Made by a program: the position numbers and the translations under genes. Under the pieces are notes generated by a model that saw only the letters and a list, made by a program, of their open reading frames with translations, was not told the DNA's origin and made no database searches. A stretch of DNA of 64,000 nt. Origin: Gemmatimonadota bacterium. Lineage in GTDB: Bacteria > Latescibacterota > UBA2968 > UBA8231. Below are positions 60,838 to 64,000 of the stretch, in pieces. The DNA is taken from positions 1 to 64,000 of the forward strand of contig VXML01000023.1 in NCBI GenBank assembly GCA_009841115.1. Reading direction: 5' to 3'. Numbering within the stretch: position 1 is the stretch's first letter; the number at the start of each line of letters is the position of its first letter.

Positions 60838-61578
60838 ATGAAAAGGTGTAATTATTGGTCTTTAACGGTCGGCACATTGCTGATTTTAACACTCACTGCC
60901 TGTGATGTGAATATTGCCTCGGAGGTATTATCGTCTTCAGCAACGGACAGAACTATCCATGTAACCGGGAGTGGTTCAGTTACTGGTGAACCAGATATTG
61001 CAACGCTCGATATAGGTGTGTCTGTTGAGAGAGAAACCGTTGCAGAGGCACGTGAAGAAGCGGCAAGTGCGATGACAGCGTTAATAAATTCTCTGCAAGG
61101 GAACAATGTAGCTGAAAAAGACATTAAAACTGAGAATTTCAGTATCTATCCTCAGTACGACTATACAGACGACGGACGAGTACTTCGCGGTTACAGAGTA
61201 AACAACACCGTTCGGGCGAAGGTCCGAGACTTGGCAACCCTCAGTGATGTCATAGATGATGCCGCCGGAGCGGGAGGGGATAGCATTGTTATTAGCTCTA
61301 TCCAATTTATGATTGATGATACTACGCCATTGCAAACCGAGGCGCGTAGTTTGGCGGTAAAGGATGCCGAAGCGAAAGCACAAACCTTAGCGAAAGCAAG
61401 TGGTGTAAGGCTAGGGGAACCTCTTACTATCACTGAAAGCACCTATTTCGAAGGTCCGCCAATCCCGTTTGCGACTGCAGAAGTAGCCTTCGATGATGCC
61501 GCGCGTGCTTCCACTCCCATTGCCCCAGGTGAACTCACTGTCACCGTAACTGTCACTGTGGTGTATGAAATTGAGTGA
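60838..61578 (+). CDS. SIMPL-domain (DUF541) lipoprotein
   Basis: AGGAGG directly precedes the ATG at 60838. A lipoprotein signal with lipobox LTAC is followed by a SIMPL/DUF541 domain: HVTGSGSVTGEPDIATLDIGV, NVAEKDIKTENFSIYPQYDY, YRVNNTVRAKVRDL and the last strand TVTVTVTVVYEIE. Members are envelope proteins linked to stress tolerance in various bacteria; the mechanism is unknown. The mature protein should be membrane-anchored outside the cytoplasm. Confidence 0.85.
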   Translation: MKRCNYWSLTVGTLLILTLTACDVNIASEVLSSSATDRTIHVTGSGSVTGEPDIATLDIGVSVERETVAEAREEAASAMTALINSLQGNNVAEKDIKTENFSIYPQYDYTDDGRVLRGYRVNNTVRAKVRDLATLSDVIDDAAGAGGDSIVISSIQFMIDDTTPLQTEARSLAVKDAEAKAQTLAKASGVRLGEPLTITESTYFEGPPIPFATAEVAFDDAARASTPIAPGELTVTVTVTVVYEIE

Positions 61579-61608
61579 GGCAATTATCTCGGCACATATG
61601 GAGAGTAT

Positions 61609-61637
61609 GCAGAGAAGCCGGTTTCGGTCTTCTCTGC
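61609..61637. terminator. Possible bidirectional terminator hairpin
   Basis: GCAGAGAAGCCG pairs with CGGTCTTCTCTGC over 12 bp with one bulged T and a GTTT loop, between the convergent SIMPL and nuclease-like genes. No clear T tract follows on either strand, so termination may be weak. Confidence 0.4.
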
Positions 61638-61766
61638 AACAATAAGACACTTCATTCTTTCAGGATCGCGCTTGTCTAAGAATTCGGACACAGTACTCAG
61701 AAATCAGCATCTGAATACTGTCGATAACTCTACCGAGTTCGTCGAATTTCTTTGATGCGGTAGAGG

Positions 61767-62759
61767 CTACTCCCATGTTCGGCATTTCAAAAGCTCCCCA
61801 ATTTCTGCAATATTGGGCAACTCCTTTCGCTTAAGCACTTCTCCGAGATCGAAGTAGCGGTGGCCTTGAATCCCTCCCGAGGAAATCTTTCGAAAGTCCG
61901 TCTCGACCATCTCGTCACAAAGGTAGAATTTGCAGTTGTCACTGATGTCCCATCCTCGGTCACGGGCAGATAGGGCCGCACCTAAGATACGTCGGCACTC
62001 TTCTTCTACAATCTCGCCCTCATCAGGGACTACTGTACCCTGTTCTATGTCGATGTTGCAGGCAACGATCTTCGTGATCCGCCCGATTCTGCGGACCGAT
62101 TTGTTGGCATAGATGCCGAGAAATCGGCTAGCTCTTCGGTTCCAAGACTGGGGACAGTAGTAGAGGTCGTACTCGACGTTGTCGTCGAACGATTGCCCGC
62201 AGGGTGGCGTGAACATCGTGAATTTGTCTCGGGGCAGCAGATTCTCACTACTGCAAAATGCCTCAAAGTCCGCAAGTACTGCGAGCATTTCTTCGTCATG
62301 AGCAGACAGACATTTCTCTGCCGCCACGAGAACGCGCTCGAACGTCGTGTGTAACGTAGGGATCTCTTGGCGGATACCTTCCAGAACATCCCGAAACGGG
62401 CCAGTCGGTCCAGGACTCAAGAGAACCAACAGTCTGTGATTTTCTCCACCAAACGCCAATGAGTGACGCCTAAGCTGATCAAGAGAAAAGTTACTGTCTT
62501 CAAGTTTTGTCTCGATGACGATCTTCATACTCTCTTGTGCGATGAACCCGTCGACGACACTGGCACCCGTTCCCTTCTGCTGAGTGAACTGAAGGTCCAA
62601 GTTTTCCGCGATGCCGCTAGTCTCGTCACCAAGCTCGGCGAGGAACTTGCCGAACTTCAGACGGTTGTAGTCATAAAGCCTACTCATCATCAGCAGGGTA
62701 TTGTTAGTGACGATGTTCTCTCTCTGGGAGTACCTCGGAAAGTAACTGATCTGAGTCAT
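61767..62759 (-). CDS. Putative PD-(D/E)XK-type nuclease of unknown family
   Basis: AAGGAA lies before the ATG at 62759, which is preferred over the start at 62798. A nuclease-like core is suggested by GASVVDGFIAQESMKIVIETKLEDS-type spacing (Asp, then Glu-x-Lys in VIETKLED) followed by LDQLRRHSLAFG. The remainder is unassigned, with Cys-rich parts (TPPCGQSF, LYYCPQSWN). Predicted DNA-acting enzyme, by motif only. Confidence 0.5.
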   Translation of the reverse strand: MTQISYFPRYSQRENIVTNNTLLMMSRLYDYNRLKFGKFLAELGDETSGIAENLDLQFTQQKGTGASVVDGFIAQESMKIVIETKLEDSNFSLDQLRRHSLAFGGENHRLLVLLSPGPTGPFRDVLEGIRQEIPTLHTTFERVLVAAEKCLSAHDEEMLAVLADFEAFCSSENLLPRDKFTMFTPPCGQSFDDNVEYDLYYCPQSWNRRASRFLGIYANKSVRRIGRITKIVACNIDIEQGTVVPDEGEIVEEECRRILGAALSARDRGWDISDNCKFYLCDEMVETDFRKISSGGIQGHRYFDLGEVLKRKELPNIAEIGELLKCRTWE

Positions 62760-62840
62760 AACTTTTCCTTCGTTAAATGTGTTAGGACTGCCCGACACAA
62801 ATGTTCGCTAAACATAGAATGATGGATTGAAGAAAGGTAG

Positions 62841-63839
62841 TCAATCGCTTACAGGGGCTGCTAGATGGGCGACGCAGTCTCCGGCTTCCACCCTGCCTAG
62901 GTGCCGTTTGCAGACTACCGTACCCTCGCCTCGGAAAGTGACGGGCACGGGGGGCCGCGAAGGATTCTCCGGAAACAGGACCTGACCGCACAGATCGCCG
63001 ACATTCACCTCATCGCCCAGATCGGTAGCCGGATCGAATAGGCCTGGTTCCGGTGCATAAGCGTACGCGTCGGGGCCGAATATGTGGAGGACCTGAGGCG
63101 TCTCAAGGTCGTCCGGCAGCGCGCCTTTAACCCCCAAGGCTGCCAGCAATCGGTCAACCGCCTGTTGCACCAGCTTTACCCCGGACCGCGATACGCTACC
63201 CGTGCCGCCGTATTCTCCTCCCAGAGAGATCACGTCCTGCCGGATGGCGGCATCGGGTAATCCTCCCTTATCAGTGCGGTTCTCGAAAACCATTACATGC
63301 GGCACGCCCAGCTTGGAAACCAAATCCAGGCTTAGGCGCTTGTGCTCAGAGGAAGTGTTGGGGCCGAAGTGGGTGCTGGCGTGCGGTCGGTAGTCTAGGG
63401 AGGCCCCGCCGCCGTGGAAGTCAGCTACCACTTCAACCCGAGGTAGCAGATGCTGTTCGACATAGTCCGCAATTTTCCACGTCGGTCCGCCTCCGGGGTC
63501 GCCCGGGAAGACCCTGTTCAGATTCCCTGCGTCTAGCGGGCTGACCCGCGCTGCCGCTAGCACGGCTGGTTGATTCAGCGCCGGTATGATGATGAGGCTG
63601 CCGCGGATTTGCTCGGGCTGCACCTCTTGGATCAAGCGCGTCAGGACCACCTGGCCCTCGTACTCGTCGCCGTGATTGCCGGCGGTCAGCAGGACCTGCG
63701 GCCCGGAGCCATTGCGAATGACGGCGACGGGGACGGGCAGTACCCCGTAGGCGCTGCGAGTGACTGAATGCGGCACATGCAGCCAGCCGATTTGCTTGCC
63801 ATCGCGGTCAAAGTCGACAGTGGAGATTATTTGTGTCAT
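62841..63839 (-). CDS. AstE/AspA-family zinc deacylase, DoeB-like
   Basis: The zinc site is visible: LTAGNHGDEYEG (His, Glu) and VVADFHGGGASLDY (His). The preceding IGWLHVPHSVTRSAYG and ALNQPAVLAAARVSPLD closely recall DoeB, which removes the acetyl group from N-acetyl-diaminobutyrate in ectoine degradation, more than AstE or aspartoacylase. Length 332 fits. Substrate assignment is tentative; the partly visible gene downstream may belong to the same pathway. Confidence 0.75.
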   Translation of the reverse strand: MTQIISTVDFDRDGKQIGWLHVPHSVTRSAYGVLPVPVAVIRNGSGPQVLLTAGNHGDEYEGQVVLTRLIQEVQPEQIRGSLIIIPALNQPAVLAAARVSPLDAGNLNRVFPGDPGGGPTWKIADYVEQHLLPRVEVVADFHGGGASLDYRPHASTHFGPNTSSEHKRLSLDLVSKLGVPHVMVFENRTDKGGLPDAAIRQDVISLGGEYGGTGSVSRSGVKLVQQAVDRLLAALGVKGALPDDLETPQVLHIFGPDAYAYAPEPGLFDPATDLGDEVNVGDLCGQVLFPENPSRPPVPVTFRGEGTVVCKRHLGRVEAGDCVAHLAAPVSD

Positions 63840-63854
63840 GTCAAGATAACCGGC

Positions 63855-64000
63855 TTAGGCAAAGAGGCGCGTGATTTCGTCCACCGGGAAAGTTGGCAAT
63901 GGCGTAAGATGGCCGTCGCGACGTAGCTGAAACCCGAAGGAGGGGGGACGCACCGTGCCGATGCGGGCTGCGGCTATGTTGGCGTCGTGCAGGGCCGCGA
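63855..64000 (-). CDS. C-terminal end of an unidentified gene (5' partial)
   Basis: Reading from the right edge on the minus strand gives ALHDANIAAARIGTVRPPSF, then GFQLRRDGHLTPLPTFPVDE and ITRLFA before a stop at 63855. The frame is open to the edge. It stands 15 bp upstream of the DoeB-like gene on the same strand, so both probably share a transcript. Family not recognised from about 48 residues. Confidence 0.6.
   Translation of the reverse strand, partial: AALHDANIAAARIGTVRPPSFGFQLRRDGHLTPLPTFPVDEITRLFA

Noticed and set aside
1..64000. tRNA, rRNA, integrase or transposase genes
   Set aside because: None could be recognised by eye. A covariance-model search would be needed to exclude small RNAs.

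Overview
The window looks like a chromosomal segment from an uncultured bacterium of the FCB group, most like Latescibacterota or Poribacteria. This is an inference from gene content. Secreted proteins end in a FlgD-like Ig module with an SYPNPFNP-type linker. Four phytanoyl-CoA-dioxygenase-like enzymes lie close together, with enolase-superfamily, Gfo/Idh/MocA, LarA-like and acetoacetate-decarboxylase-like enzymes typical of those lineages. No rRNA, tRNA, integrase, transposase or CRISPR array was recognised.

Layout. 1-1.8 kb: the end of an FG-GAP/FlgD secreted protein, then an unusual intergenic element. 1.8-9.2 kb: a visibly AT-richer block with an FMN_bind-like membrane protein, an A24 prepilin peptidase, a thioredoxin, a thioredoxin fragment, a TPR protein, a glycosyltransferase-transglutaminase fusion and a GT2. 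9.2-19 kb: a GC-rich, translationally coupled operon (DUF4159, STAS-like, discoidin-like/FlgD, large envelope protein, 1040-aa TPR protein, lipoprotein). 19-29.4 kb: a duplicated module of secreted TolB-like propellers and two giant cytoplasmic propeller/sigma-54 activators that share long identical DNA tracts, plus decayed fragments. 29.4-35.5 kb: a TlpA-like redoxin with internal repeats, a second STAS-like gene, a PLP racemase-fold enzyme and a second discoidin-like/FlgD protein. 35.5-42.1 kb (minus strand): an acyltransferase flanked by direct repeats, then an Fe-ADH, a LarA-like protein, an adenine methyltransferase, a SacI-type restriction enzyme and a 2OG oxygenase in one tight operon.

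42.2-47.8 kb is the most interesting part. A BrnT-type toxin gene, apparently on a nearly leaderless transcript, overlaps a gene in which an XRE-type antitoxin is fused in frame to a CBASS CD-NTase. This is followed by Cap2 (E2-E1), Cap3 (JAMM protease) and a Cap5-like HNH-SAVED nuclease with an extra N-terminal domain. A 15-bp palindrome sits exactly between the -35 and -10 boxes of the operon promoter, and a strong internal ribosome-binding site precedes the CD-NTase part. The architecture suggests an anti-phage type II CBASS operon whose signalling enzyme carries its own repressor/antitoxin.

47.8-64 kb: scattered metabolic genes (GNAT, three more PhyH enzymes, kelch propeller, DHFR-like, enolase superfamily, Gfo/Idh/MocA, FAD oxidoreductase, acetoacetate-decarboxylase-like, APH-like kinase), an AbrB/VapC toxin-antitoxin pair, two PD-(D/E)XK nuclease-like genes around a SIMPL lipoprotein, and a DoeB-like deacylase next to a truncated gene at the right edge.
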